Shown here piece after piece: positions 36,791 through 48,200 of a DNA stretch of 64,000 nt. Position numbers and translations under genes: made by a program. Origin of the DNA: Theristus sp. LFF4_11 (Eukaryota; Nematoda; Chromadorea; Monhysterida; Xyalidae); NCBI GenBank assembly GCA_030248135.1, contig JASANC010003999.1:1-64000 (forward strand), read 5' to 3'. Position 1 is the stretch's first letter. Each line of letters begins with the position of its first letter. Below the pieces are notes generated by a model. The model was not told the origin of the DNA, searched no databases, and worked only from the letters and a program-made list of their open reading frames with translations.

Positions 36791-37252
36791 CCGTATTACC
36801 CCCAATAAACCCCCATGGGGGATTAATACGTCAGCGACTTTTAGGGGTGGGGGTTTATTGGTGGGGGGGGGGATTATTGGTGGGGGGGGGGGGGTTATTA
36901 TACAAAAATTTCTAGGGGTGGGGTTTTGTTGAAAAAAGGCAAAAATACCTTGCATGGCAGGCAAGAAAGTTGCAGAAACTTCTACTTTTCACAGAGATTT
37001 CCTTTTGTAACAGCCTTTTGTAATGAAATTACCATTAACTCATCCATTTGGGGCCTTTGGTAGCACAATTTCACCAATGTCACTGCATTCAGCCACTGAA
37101 TTCGCTGGGTATGTGTTTCAAACAGGTTTCCAATTAACCCCCATGGGGGATTATTTGTGGAGGGGGGATTATTTGGAAACTGGTCGGGGGGGGGGTGGGG
37201 GTTTATTGGTGGGGGGGATTAATGGTGGGGGGGTTTAATGGGGGTAATACGG
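36791..37252 (+). mobile_element. TA-flanked miniature element with long G runs, family E, copy 1
   Basis: It starts CCGTATTACCCCC and ends GGGGGTAATACGG, flanked by TA on each side. Both sub-ends carry AATAAACCCCCATGGGGGATT-type palindromes and imperfect tandem GGTGGGGGGATTATT units. The unique core (36950-37120) is shared, inverted, with copy 2 at 38171. TA flanks suggest Tc1/mariner-type mobilisation. There is no coding capacity. Confidence 0.75.
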
Positions 37253-38170
37253 TATAACTGTTATTTTTTAGTTTCAGCAGGTTTGAGAAAAAACAAGAAA
37301 AAACATAAACATGAGGTTTTACGTCATAAGTGGCGATAAGTTTGGCAGACAGTTTCAGGACAGTTCCATTGCACGCTCGCAACACAGACACAAACGCCTA
37401 CGCATTTGGAACGGATGTATTTGTGAATGAAGCGCATGAGACTCCTGATTTGTTAATTTTCATGAAGTGAACAATTTATCGCAAGCTTGCAAGAAGTTTG
37501 TTTGTAACTGTTCGTTTGTTTACTCAATACACCTATGTATGTTTGGCTTTGAAAGTACCTTGACTTCAAAAGAGACGCCCAGGACCTCTAATTTGAGTTC
37601 TATGCAGAGTTCTAGTTCTATACGGGAACGCAAACTTAACCACCTCATTGCCGCAATACAGCCGTTGTTGACAAAATGGAAACTCAAGGAGCGTTTTATC
37701 AGCAGTCATGCAGCTGTTGGCGATACGTTTTGCGCGGTGCAAACAACCGCACGGTTGAAAGGTTTGGATTTTTTCCCCGAAAAGCAATTCAACGGTTTAA
37801 ACGGCTGCGCACACAATCGAACGATGCTGTTTTTGATACAACTTGTATGAACGGCTATATATATATAGATCAACTGTATACAGTTGAGAGATGCAAACCG
37901 AATGCACGACATTTGTACGTTTTATCTTCAGCTGCTGGTACGTTCACCTTGATTTGTTGAGTGCTCCGCAAAAGAACCTTTTCAAATGTGAAATATCGAA
38001 TCATATTATTCCTCATGTCCACCCAAATATGCTGCTTTTAAAAGTTTGCCGGTATTTCAGAAGCATGTACGATGGGGAGACAGCGTGGAGACAGCGGTGC
38101 GTGGCAAACTTGTTGACATGCCGTCTTATGCAATGTACCGTGCGTTCTACAAACCTGAAACTGGCACATA
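37253..38170. other. Spacer between the two family E elements
   Basis: No gene, TIR or conserved segment is recognised. A short (TA)n run lies at about 37855-37867. Open frames here have unremarkable products. Confidence 0.4.
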
Positions 38171-38637
38171 CCGTATTACCTCTATTAAACCCCCCCAAAA
38201 TTAACCCCCCCCAAAATAAACCCCCACCCCCTCGACAAGTTTCCAAATAATCCCCCCCCCCCCAAAAATAATCCCCCATGGGGGATTATTGGAAACCTGT
38301 TTGAAACACATACCCAGAAAAACATACACATAAACAGTGAATTCAGTGGCTGGTTGCAGTGAAAATGATGAAATTGTGCTACCAAAGGCCCCAAATGGAT
38401 GAGTTAATGGTAATTTCATTACAAAAGGCTGTTGTAAAAGGAAATTTCTATGTAGTGTAGAAGTTTCTGCGACTTCCTTCCTGCCATGGAAGGTATTTTT
38501 GCCATTTTGCCCACCCCTAAAAATGGTTTCCAAATAAACCCCCCCCCAAAAATAAACCCCCCCCCAAAAATAAACCCCCACCCCCAGAAGTCGCTGAAGA
38601 AATAAACCCCCATGGGGGTTTATTAGAGGTAATACGG
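38171..38637 (-). mobile_element. TA-flanked miniature element with long C runs, family E, copy 2
   Basis: This is the reverse complement of copy 1 with modest divergence. It starts CCGTATTACCTC, ends GAGGTAATACGG and is flanked by TA. The shared core includes the segment around CATTACAAAAGGCTG. On the plus strand the homopolymer runs are C, with units such as AATAAACCCCC. Confidence 0.75.
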
Positions 38638-38639
38638 TA

Positions 38640-39387
38640 CATGTACGTGTTATATACTGAATTAAACATAAACCGCCATGTGTTACCACAAACGAGCTGT
38701 ACTATAAATAAGTCACGATTCGATTTACTTCACCGCTTCGAGTTATACGACTGAAACAGAGAAAAATGTGTGTGGGTCGTGGGACGGAAAGCTGTTTTGT
38801 TGCAATTCACGCGACAAGGAAGTAGTCAATGCTCTTTTTTAATTATAGAACCACAACACAAAAATAAAATGCCATTTCCATGGAATGCTAAATCCGTCAA
38901 ATTTCATCAACTTATGAAAGTGGAAAACAACAGGACAAAAGACAGTGGTTGGTTGGTATAAGGCACCCATACCGTACCGCACAGAACTCGCCTGGGAAAG
39001 GAATCTAGAGTGATGAAGTTTTGAGTTTATTAGGTTATCAAAAACATGCACCGAAACAATAGTGAAGTTGATTTACGGGGATCCGCATGCACTGATTCCA
39101 ACGAGAATAGGCTGAATTTGTGACCCTCTGTGTAGGGTTATGTTTTGAATTGTATTTACGAAACTGATTTCCACCAATGGAATCAAGTTACTATTTGACT
39201 TGTTCTTCGCTTGTCCACTTTTGATTCCAACATGGAGGACTTTTTGTCAAATTCATTTATCCATTCCGAGTGAAGCACGTGGGGGTTAAAAAAGCGTGTT
39301 CAAAAATTGAAGTAACAGACAAAGAACACCAACTAAAAAACAACAACAAAACAAAGAGCAAAAAACACACAAAAAAGTGAAAACAAA
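38640..39387. other. 3' region of GID4; no gene seen
   Basis: Nothing conserved is visible. It lies downstream of the minus-strand GID4 stop and should contain its 3' UTR. Confidence 0.4.
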
Positions 39388-41401
39388 TCACCGAAATTCA
39401 TACATCTGGCGCGTTCGTTCCGGACTGTGTCGTAGTGTCAACGACTGAAACCATTCGGAGCTCTTGTGAAAATAGTAGCCCTCGATTTCACCGCTCGACT
39501 TCTGCAGTGAGATGTAGTAGAAGCCGGCGAAAGAGGCGCCGTTGATGTTCTGCACCTGAAATAGGAACGGAGAACATTGAAAAAAACGCACGAACATCAA
39601 CAGACTTCCGAACACCTGCGAAGAATTGTTACACCTGTAACAATTTACGCCCATAACCAAAACGCACATTTTACGTTGGTGAAAATAACAGATTATTCAC
39701 TATTTTGCGGCCAACGGCATACGGAATGGTGCACGTGTTTTTTATACAATCCACTGGTTTTCAAGATTGTCCACACCAATAGGTCCAAGAGGTTATCCAC
39801 ACAACACAAGTATCACATCTACATTTTCGTGATCACCAACCTTCGGGTCAGGCACCAGGAACTGCTCCTTCCAGCGCATGAAGACGACGTCCGATTGCGC
39901 GAGCGCGTCGTAGTCAAAGTCGTCCGTGTTGAATGTTTGCGCGAACTGCGAGAAAAAGCAACAATGAAAAACAGTAACACAGGCAAGTGAACGGTTATGG
40001 AACGTGTGGCAGTTGAAATGGCGATGCCCCAACTGTTATAGTTGGTCGGTGCAAACCAGTCACTTGGACTGAATGAAGACGCAAAATTCAGATGTCCTGG
40101 TAAACGTGCACTGTGCGGCAGCATGAAAACATCAGAAGCACACGAAAACACTCACACATGTACTTGCTTGAAATAAGAATTTGAATTCGTTTCATTTCAA
40201 TCAAACGCAACAGAATGATTCCTCTAAAACGCGTTAAGATTATGTCGAAACTGATGGTATTAAAGACAACTTTGATTTCAATCAGCTCAGTGCAAACAGT
40301 TAATGTGCAAAAAACAGCATGGCGAGGATAATTGATGAAAAAAGAACACCAAACAAGTACAATCGAACTGTAAAACATATTGATTCTGTGCTTTCCAGTA
40401 TTGGAATCTGGCACGATGCGCTGAGTGGATGGATCGTGCTGAACAGGACCAATCAGGTAGCTTAAATTCAAAAGCAACAAATAAACTGATCGCCCATGAT
40501 TTACAGTTCCACTGCAACGTTGCCCAATGTCTCGATTCACCTGCGTGAACGCAGCAAATTTGTCCCAATGCCGTTTGTCGATCTCTTCATCAGCGTCCCA
40601 TTTTCGTGTCAGAAACGGATGCTGCGGCCCAATGACTTCGCCGTGGAAGAAAGTGGTCAGCTTTTGGAATTCCTCCGTTAGACCCTCGATCACGAGATAG
40701 CCGCACAGTGTGGCTGCTTCGTAGTCGACCTGTTGTAGCTCTACATCAACCTGAAGCATTTTGAGTTTGATTAAACAACTTTCATCCAGTGAAACTTGCC
40801 TACTCATGGTGTCTTACACTTCTCTGGTATTATGCCGTGCACTGCAGAATAAAACTGACTGACTGACTTTAATGACGTTCTTGTTTACTTTGCATCGTGC
40901 ATCACGATCTCAAGCCTAATTTTTTTTTAAAAACACAGCCACGCAAACAAACACACTGGCACACAAAACACACATAGTGTTGAGCTGCGCGCGATCGTGC
41001 GCGTGCGTTTTTTTTGAAATATCGGTATTGTTGTCGAGGTTGAGAAGGTGTCCCGGGTCTTTAACAAGAACTTCCGTTCCACAATCAGCGCATCTTAGCG
41101 ACCTTTCAACGTAAATCACAAAAAAACCTCCACAAACATCGTAACAATTGCCCTTGCTCTTCTGATGTCCTTTGAAGCGTGACCCCGAATAGAGAATGCT
41201 GGTCGGAATGCCCGGACTGGAGGCCGGCCGCGACGGCAGCAACGGCCAAATGCTGTACGGCGTGATCAAATCGGCGTTCAAAATCGAGTTCTGACTGTTG
41301 TCCGACTGGTCCTTGTCGGAAGTGGGCGAGTCGTCGTCGACGTTCTTGTCCGAGCCCGGCAGCATGTCCTCGCTCTTCATCGTGTCGCTGTCGACCTCCA
41401 T
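39388..41401 (-). CDS. GID4: GID4: substrate receptor of the GID/CTLH E3 ubiquitin ligase
   Basis: Four exons, all phase 0: 41401-41138, 40750-40541, 39945-39841 and 39555-39388, giving 248 residues. GID4 (VID24) recognises N-terminal proline degrons for the CTLH/GID ligase, which in yeast removes gluconeogenic enzymes. The diagnostic core is intact: [112 protein letters not shown] and a C-terminal YEFR. Residues 1-60 are acidic, Ser/Asp-rich and probably disordered; the human N-terminus is longer. An acceptor at 41417 lies 16 bases before the chosen ATG, so at least one 5' UTR exon lies upstream. The next gene upstream is IMPACT on the same strand, about 0.8 kb away. Confidence 0.95.
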
Positions 41402-41417
41402 CGTGCCGGTTGCTGCT

Positions 41418-42203
41418 CTGAAAGCGCAAAAACGACAAAAACAACAATTACTCAGCTGTGTGCAGCGGCTCACTTGGCGCTTTCTTGTATACTCTGAAAC
41501 TTAGAAAGTGTGCTGTTCTTTTGCCTCATGAATGTGAGCTTTTCAAAGCGCTGGGAAGTGCAATAAAGCACGCTTCGACATGACCGGTAAATAATAAATA
41601 TATTAAGATTTCTGTAATAGCCCCAGCATAAGCACCGTATATCGAAGCATAGATCACTGAAATCCAATCATTCTGCTTCCGGTTGAACAAACAAATATTT
41701 TTCTACTCTGCTGTGTTTTTCTAAAGTAGCAGAACGGAGTGGGTTCTGCAGTTTGCTACAGTCACCAAGAACGGACCAAAGTAAACCACTAACTTCTCGA
41801 ATGTTTATGTCAGTGACCGTGCAACAATTCAACATAACCTGTACAATTCAAACGTAGCCTTAAAATCACAGCAACAGTAATGAAGCACGACCAGACCAAT
41901 CAATAGAAAGAAAGACAATGTGCGACAAAAAGCCGTATCATTGTCAGAAATTAGCAATGAGGCAAACAATATACAATATTGATGAAGCTGTTTTGAGCCG
42001 ATAAACTAGAGAAAAACAATTCTGAAACGAACGAACAATTGACTAAAGCAGCAAACGGAAGAAGACGGTCGAATTAGTAAACCGTACAATCAATAATTTA
42101 GACGATAAGCTGTCACAAAATTAGTCGAAGAAGCGAATTTATAAAAAGTCAGCCAACAACAAGCCTTGATCGGGTGGAACAAGTTATCGAGAACTATCAC
42201 TTT
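41418..42203. other. Region between IMPACT stop and GID4 first coding exon
   Basis: It should hold the IMPACT 3' UTR and the GID4 promoter and leader. The plus strand is A-rich, as elsewhere near minus-strand genes. No other feature is seen. Confidence 0.45.
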
Positions 42204-45200
42204 TCATCGTCTCCGTGACGATTTTCCCTTCGGTTTTTCCGCCGGCTGCCGTGTACCGAAGTTGTTCGCCGCTAACAGCTCACGGGCAACGTTGTTTATG
42301 TGTCTGAAGCAGAAACAAATATCAGTGGAAAAGCGGTGGCTTTGTTCTTTTCGATCCAATATGTCAAAAAACAGTGCTATTCTGACACAAAACATCACTG
42401 CAAGAGGCGCTGAAATGCGCGAAAAGAAAACTGTCAAGGGCCGGTTCATTCACCACATCAAATGAGTTGGAACGATTGATTTGAACAGTGACTGGTGTTG
42501 CACAGTTTACAGACATAAAAACAAATATTAAAAGAGCGTTGTTTGGAGGCTGTCTGAACTTTTTGTGGGAAGTCACCGAAACACCGAACCACCGCGCGGT
42601 TTGGCACCTTCGGCGTTTCTGGAGCCGGTGTCACGACAACCGCAACCTGCTGGGGGCTGGCTGCATGCAACAGCGCCACCCGCTGGGGGACTGGCAGAGA
42701 AGAGTTGCACGTTCAAAAACAAGCCCACTATCGCCCACCGACTTGAATCTGTCCGGCCCGAGGTGTACGCCGCCGTACCAGCGACTGACGACGATGAGCA
42801 CGTCCATGGCGTCCGTGACCTCCAGCAGATGCAGCAGGCGACCGCCCGCGCCGTGTTCACCGTCGTCCTCGCAGTCCTGCCGAAGAACGCCTGCAAACAC
42901 AGAAAACGCATTCAGACACACTGAAAAGAGAAAAGAAACACCTTATATGCTGACGAGTGCGGGCTTGTAAACTGGTGCCTTGTGGAAAGATACACTTCAA
43001 CTGTACGTTTTCCAAAATACTTTTTTGGAGTGTACCAAATCGAATAAAAAACAAAAAAAACAACCACACACAATTGTTGGCAGACTGCAGTTGTTGTTGT
43101 TCGTTTTATTCGTGCATGAAAAACCCTCATATGCTCCTGTTTTAAGGCTAAACCGAAAAACAGTGCAGCACTCGCGGTATCCGTCTGCACTGTGCACGCC
43201 CAGCAAATAAAATAACCAGTAAATTCACCGTTTCGCTGGTTGTCTCGAATGCGGTAGGCGTAGATGTTGTGAGTTGCTCGTGCTATTTTGTTGTTCTGCA
43301 GGAGGTAGCGAAGCACTTCGTCGACCTGGAGCAACGACTCGAGATGACACTTTTTTTCATTTTTACGACTTCTATCAGTGCTGATGGCAAAATATTTCGA
43401 TACAAAAAACCAGCAGATGAAAATTACTATTTGCGGCAGTTGCAGTCAGTCACCACCACAATTATGCGTTTAAAATTGCGATTCTAAGTTTGTTGGCTAT
43501 GGCAGCCAATGAAAGACTTTGTTTCGAGAATTTCATTCAAGTCTAACAGATTTTTTACATTTGTAAATTGCCGATTGTAACTGTTTAAAATCACGAATCC
43601 TACACGTGCAGTTCAGTGCGATAGCAGAGCGTGCAGCACACGCAGGCGCGGTAAGAGGCCAAAAGTTAGAAAAAGAGAGACAACATTCAGACGACGAGTT
43701 GAGAGGGTCAAGAGAACAACAAAAACCGAATCACCTGACATTTCTCGGTCACAGCCGCACAATGCGCTTGGAATGTGCTCTTGCGATCGGTGATTGGTTG
43801 GCCGGATGTGACGTCAGGCAGATGCGACCAATCAGCGACGTCGACACCATTGTCGTGCTCGTAATTGTCGTTCGAATCGGGCTGCTGTCGCGAACACTCG
43901 CCTAAGATGGTATAGTTCGTTCAGTTGAATATGACAGACCGAAATGACGTCATCTGCTGTAAACACATGCCTACGTAGTCGTGCTGCGCAACCTGGACTC
44001 GGGTTCGCTGAATTATTTTCCGTAAAGAAAAGAAATCAGTTTTTTTTGTAAAAAATCGTTTTTACAACCAGTAAATTTTTTTTACTGAGGTGCTAGGTAC
44101 AGTCGAACTCAATAAAATGTGGAATCAGCTGATTGGTCGGCCGAGGGGAGGCTGCTCACACTCCGCACCCTTCTTTTTCGTGGATCTGGATTCTATTGAA
44201 ACGTGTTTCTTTTGAATGAGTGTGAATTTCCAGCACCCTTTTCACGCTAAAAATAAACTGAAAATGTTAGAGACTGCAAAAGTCAGATTTTTTTAAAATC
44301 AATAGCTCAAAATGTATTTTTTGTTTGATGACGACGACAACGTCGTCGCTTAATTTTTGATTGTGAACTGAAAGACAAACGCCTGAAAGGAGTGCGCTGT
44401 GCATGGTTTGCTGCGTGCACCAAGTAAATGACCACAGCACCTTACCAAAAACAACTTGAAAACGGTGAAAATGAAAGATGAAAACAAAGTCGTCGTCGTG
44501 TCGTCGTCGTCCGCGAAGTCGAAACGCATTTTTTTTAAATTGCGGACGCATGTCGATCGGTCAGCTAGGAATGAAACCCCCTTCAGCTGGCTACACAGCG
44601 CACTCATTTCAGGCTTTTGTCTTTCAGTTCACATGCAAAAATTAAGCGACGACGTCGTCAATAAAAAATGCATTTTCAGCTGTTGAATAAAAAAAAATCT
44701 GAATTTCGCAGTTCTCCAACCCTTTGAGTTTATTTTTAGCATGAAAAGGGTGCTGGAAATTCACACTGATTCAAAAGAAAAACGTTTCAATAGAATCCAG
44801 ATCCACGAAAAAAGAAGGGTGCGGAGTGTGAGCAGCCTCCCCTCGGCCGACCAATCAGCTGATTCCACATTTTATTGAGTTCGACTGTAGGTCTAAGTTA
44901 CTAATGTGACCGCATATGTGACCCCTCCAACCTCCGGGCGTCGTCGATTCGTGCTCGGAGCAGCTCGACTTTCGTTGTTCGTCGTGGTGACTTTCGAAGT
45001 TGGCGCCAAAATTTCGCACGACCTCAAACCAGTCGAACAAAATCGGTTCGCCTGTAATGTTCGGATAGTCGTTTGCCTTCAACTCATTGTCAAAGTCGTT
45101 TGTCAACAAATCGTCGAGTTCAGTTGCTCGTTTCCGCTGGTCTTTCAGGTTTGATCTCAATAAAAGTTGCACAGCACACAAGTGTCATCAAAGACACAAG

Positions 45201-48200
45201 CAGACAAGAAATGACCCTGCGAGTATTTCTAACGGAAAAAATGCATTCGGTAGATTGGATCGATTGCACAGTAAAACTGTGTTTTTGCTCTCACTATATT
45301 ACTCACAATGTGTTTTTGCTGTTGGTGCTGTGTGTTGAAATAAAACTTTGACTCTGAAAAGTATCAGTAATATTTGGCGCATGCAAGATGCTAGAATCTG
45401 GAATGCTGATTCGACCAATCAGTGAGCGCAACTGAGAAGTACACGATGATGTGCAGCAGTTCACAGTCTTCACACAAGACAGGCTGTTTCACATAATCTT
45501 TAACAAACCCAAATGGCAAATGTACTATCGCGGCCCAGGAGATCGCGGCCCGGACTATCGCGGCCGAAGCATCGCGGCCTGAAAGATCGCGGCCTGGACG
45601 ATCGCGGCCTGAACGATCGCGGCCCGGACGATCGCGGCCTGGGAGGATCGCGGCCTGGGATGATCGCGGCCTGGGATGATCGCGGCCTGGGACGATCGCG
45701 GCCTGGGAGGATCGCGGCCTGGGACGATCGCGGCCTGGGAGGATCGCGGCCTGGGAGGATCGCGGCCTGGGACGATCGCGGCCCGCGAAGTTTTCATACC
45801 TTGTCATATATCCAGATCAGACTGGCAATTTACATGTGGCAGTCATCGTGCATTGCGTATGTATATGAAACTGTGCTACTCAAAGAAAGCTATTGGCATT
45901 TTTTAAACTAAATTTATTTATGTTATTTATTGCTTATGTTCGTTTGTTGTTTGTAGCAAAATTGACGGTTTAGCTATCATCTATTTAATTTCAAAATTTT
46001 GACCGCCCCCAAAGTCACATGCACACCCGCGCCTACCCCCATTAAAAATTTGCAGCTGTCTATCTGGAAAATTTGCTCCAGCTGTCAATATCGCCCTCTA
46101 ACGACAATCATCTCCCATGTGAATGACTTGTGTGAATAGAGTTGTTAAAAAACAAAAATTGTCATTTTTGCTTTTTTAAAGAAAAATTTGAAAAAATTTG
46201 GAAATCAAAGTTGATCTAAATCAATCAAGAAGTCCGAAGAATCACATCTGACGAGCAAGCGCCTCCCGAATGACTCCCGTAGGGCGGAACTTACCAGATT
46301 TTGTTTTGGTGACCTCATTTACCCCTTTTCCAAACCGTCATACCTCTTCTAGTGTTTTGACCCTCAAAACGCAACTAATTTAATTATCTTCAGTTCAAAT
46401 GAACGAAAATTTACCGGCTTGAAATTCGATCCATTGTGATGACGACGCCACGACACGACACGAAACAGCAAGCAGACAAAGTACAGCTGTAGCGCTTGCA
46501 AACAGTGCAGCTCGGACGCTCATAATTCAGATTGTGAGGCGAATTGTCACCTTATCTGCATCGGAAATGGTAAGACAACCTTTGCGACGCTCAAAACTTC
46601 TGTACAAAAGTTGTTCAAACCTAAAATCAATCGGTAAAACGGCCCAAAATCGACTGCTGACGGTTTACAAGGCAATATCAAAAAAATTGTTGAACTTTCA
46701 AAAAAATGTGTCAAAAATGAGGTTTTCAAAGTGTATCACAGAAAAATCTTTCCTTTTTTTAAATCGACATTTTTTTTGTTTTTGTTTTTTTTTTACGAGA
46801 AATCGACTTTTTGTTTTTTTATTTAATTTTTTTAATTTCGATTTTTATTTAACAATCCTACGTGTGAGTGACTCAACCTGACCCGACAGCTCCCATGTGA
46901 ATGACTACAGGGTGTTTCAGACGTAATGGGTAGGTGTTTGACGCGTTATTTCTTGAGTTGTGTTAAACCATGGAATGGAATTTTAGTCAGTTGGTCAAGA
47001 AAGTTCATCTTAAATTTGTACAAAATTTCAAAAAAAAAATTCATTTACCTGCCCGCGAATGACATAGCAAAACACAAAAAAACATCGATTTCAGCACGCA
47101 ACTGGGGGTTCTTGTTTGGCACCGGGTGAAACATTAGCTTGTATGCGACCGAATCGTTGTATGAATGAGTACGAAATGTTTTTTAATCCGATTTGTTTGT
47201 TTTAGGTTTTTTATATTTACCGGTTTTTGGAACGTGGTAGACCTTTTTTATGCTCGAGATAGGGTTGGCACAGGAAAAAGGGTTTCTTTTCTGTTTTAAA
47301 ACCTTTTTTCAGTTTTTTTCTGAAAAAAATAAAAAACCGGTTTTTTACCTTAAAAATTTTCAAACTACGTGGTCAAAAATTACAATTCTTTGCTTGATTG
47401 ATAAAATGTAAAATTATATTTTTGAAAAAATGGTGCATTGAACTGTGTCGAACTGAACTGGTGAAGCATCATTTTGCAGAAGCTTTTGTTTGAAGGGTCA
47501 AGTGAAATACGATGAGGACAAGGTGACTGCTAAACGAAGTGCAGATGCAAAGTGACTGACGACATTGTCGATTTGAAACGGTAACTGATAAAATGTTATT
47601 TTTCAAACGCCACCCGCTACCGGTTTCACTTTGCAGTTCTGTAAATCTCGCCCCCGATCCCCATACCTACACGGTCACTGTTCAGTCGTCGTTTTCAATT
47701 TACTGAACGTGCTGTTTGGAAACCAATAAAAGCGAAATTGATTTGATTTAAAACAAAAAATTGGGAAGCATTGGGTGGCAAAAAATAGCAAATTGGGTAC
47801 GTTGTATCCCCGAAAACATAGCGTTTTACGTTGCTCAAAAACACTAATTTTGATGTATTTCCTATTTTGAGTTCAAGGTGCCAAGTTTTGGAAAGTTTAG
47901 GAGCTGCAAACTATTCGGGTTATTTGGTTTTAAAACGGTTTTAAAACGGAAAAGAAAAGGGTTTTATTCTGGCAATATAAAAACCGGTTTTTAAAAACCC
48001 TAGCTTGAGAAGGCGGTTTTGGCCGTGACGGATATGCAGGTGCAAGCGATGCATTGAGCCTCACTTTGAGAAATTTGAGTTGAGTCACTTTGAGTTGACT
48101 GTTGCCGTTGTTGTTGATGTTTGCTGTTATCGCCATCACATTTGAAGTGTTCTTGATTTGCTTGTTTGGCCGCGATCCTCAGGACGCGATCATCCCAGCC

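Noticed and set aside
37467..37850. 127-residue plus-strand open frame
   Set aside because: No recognisable motif, ordinary composition for random sequence, and strong overlap with antisense frames.
45525..45786. Short direct repeats considered as a CRISPR array
   Set aside because: Units are contiguous 15-16 base minisatellite repeats with no unique spacers, in an animal intron.
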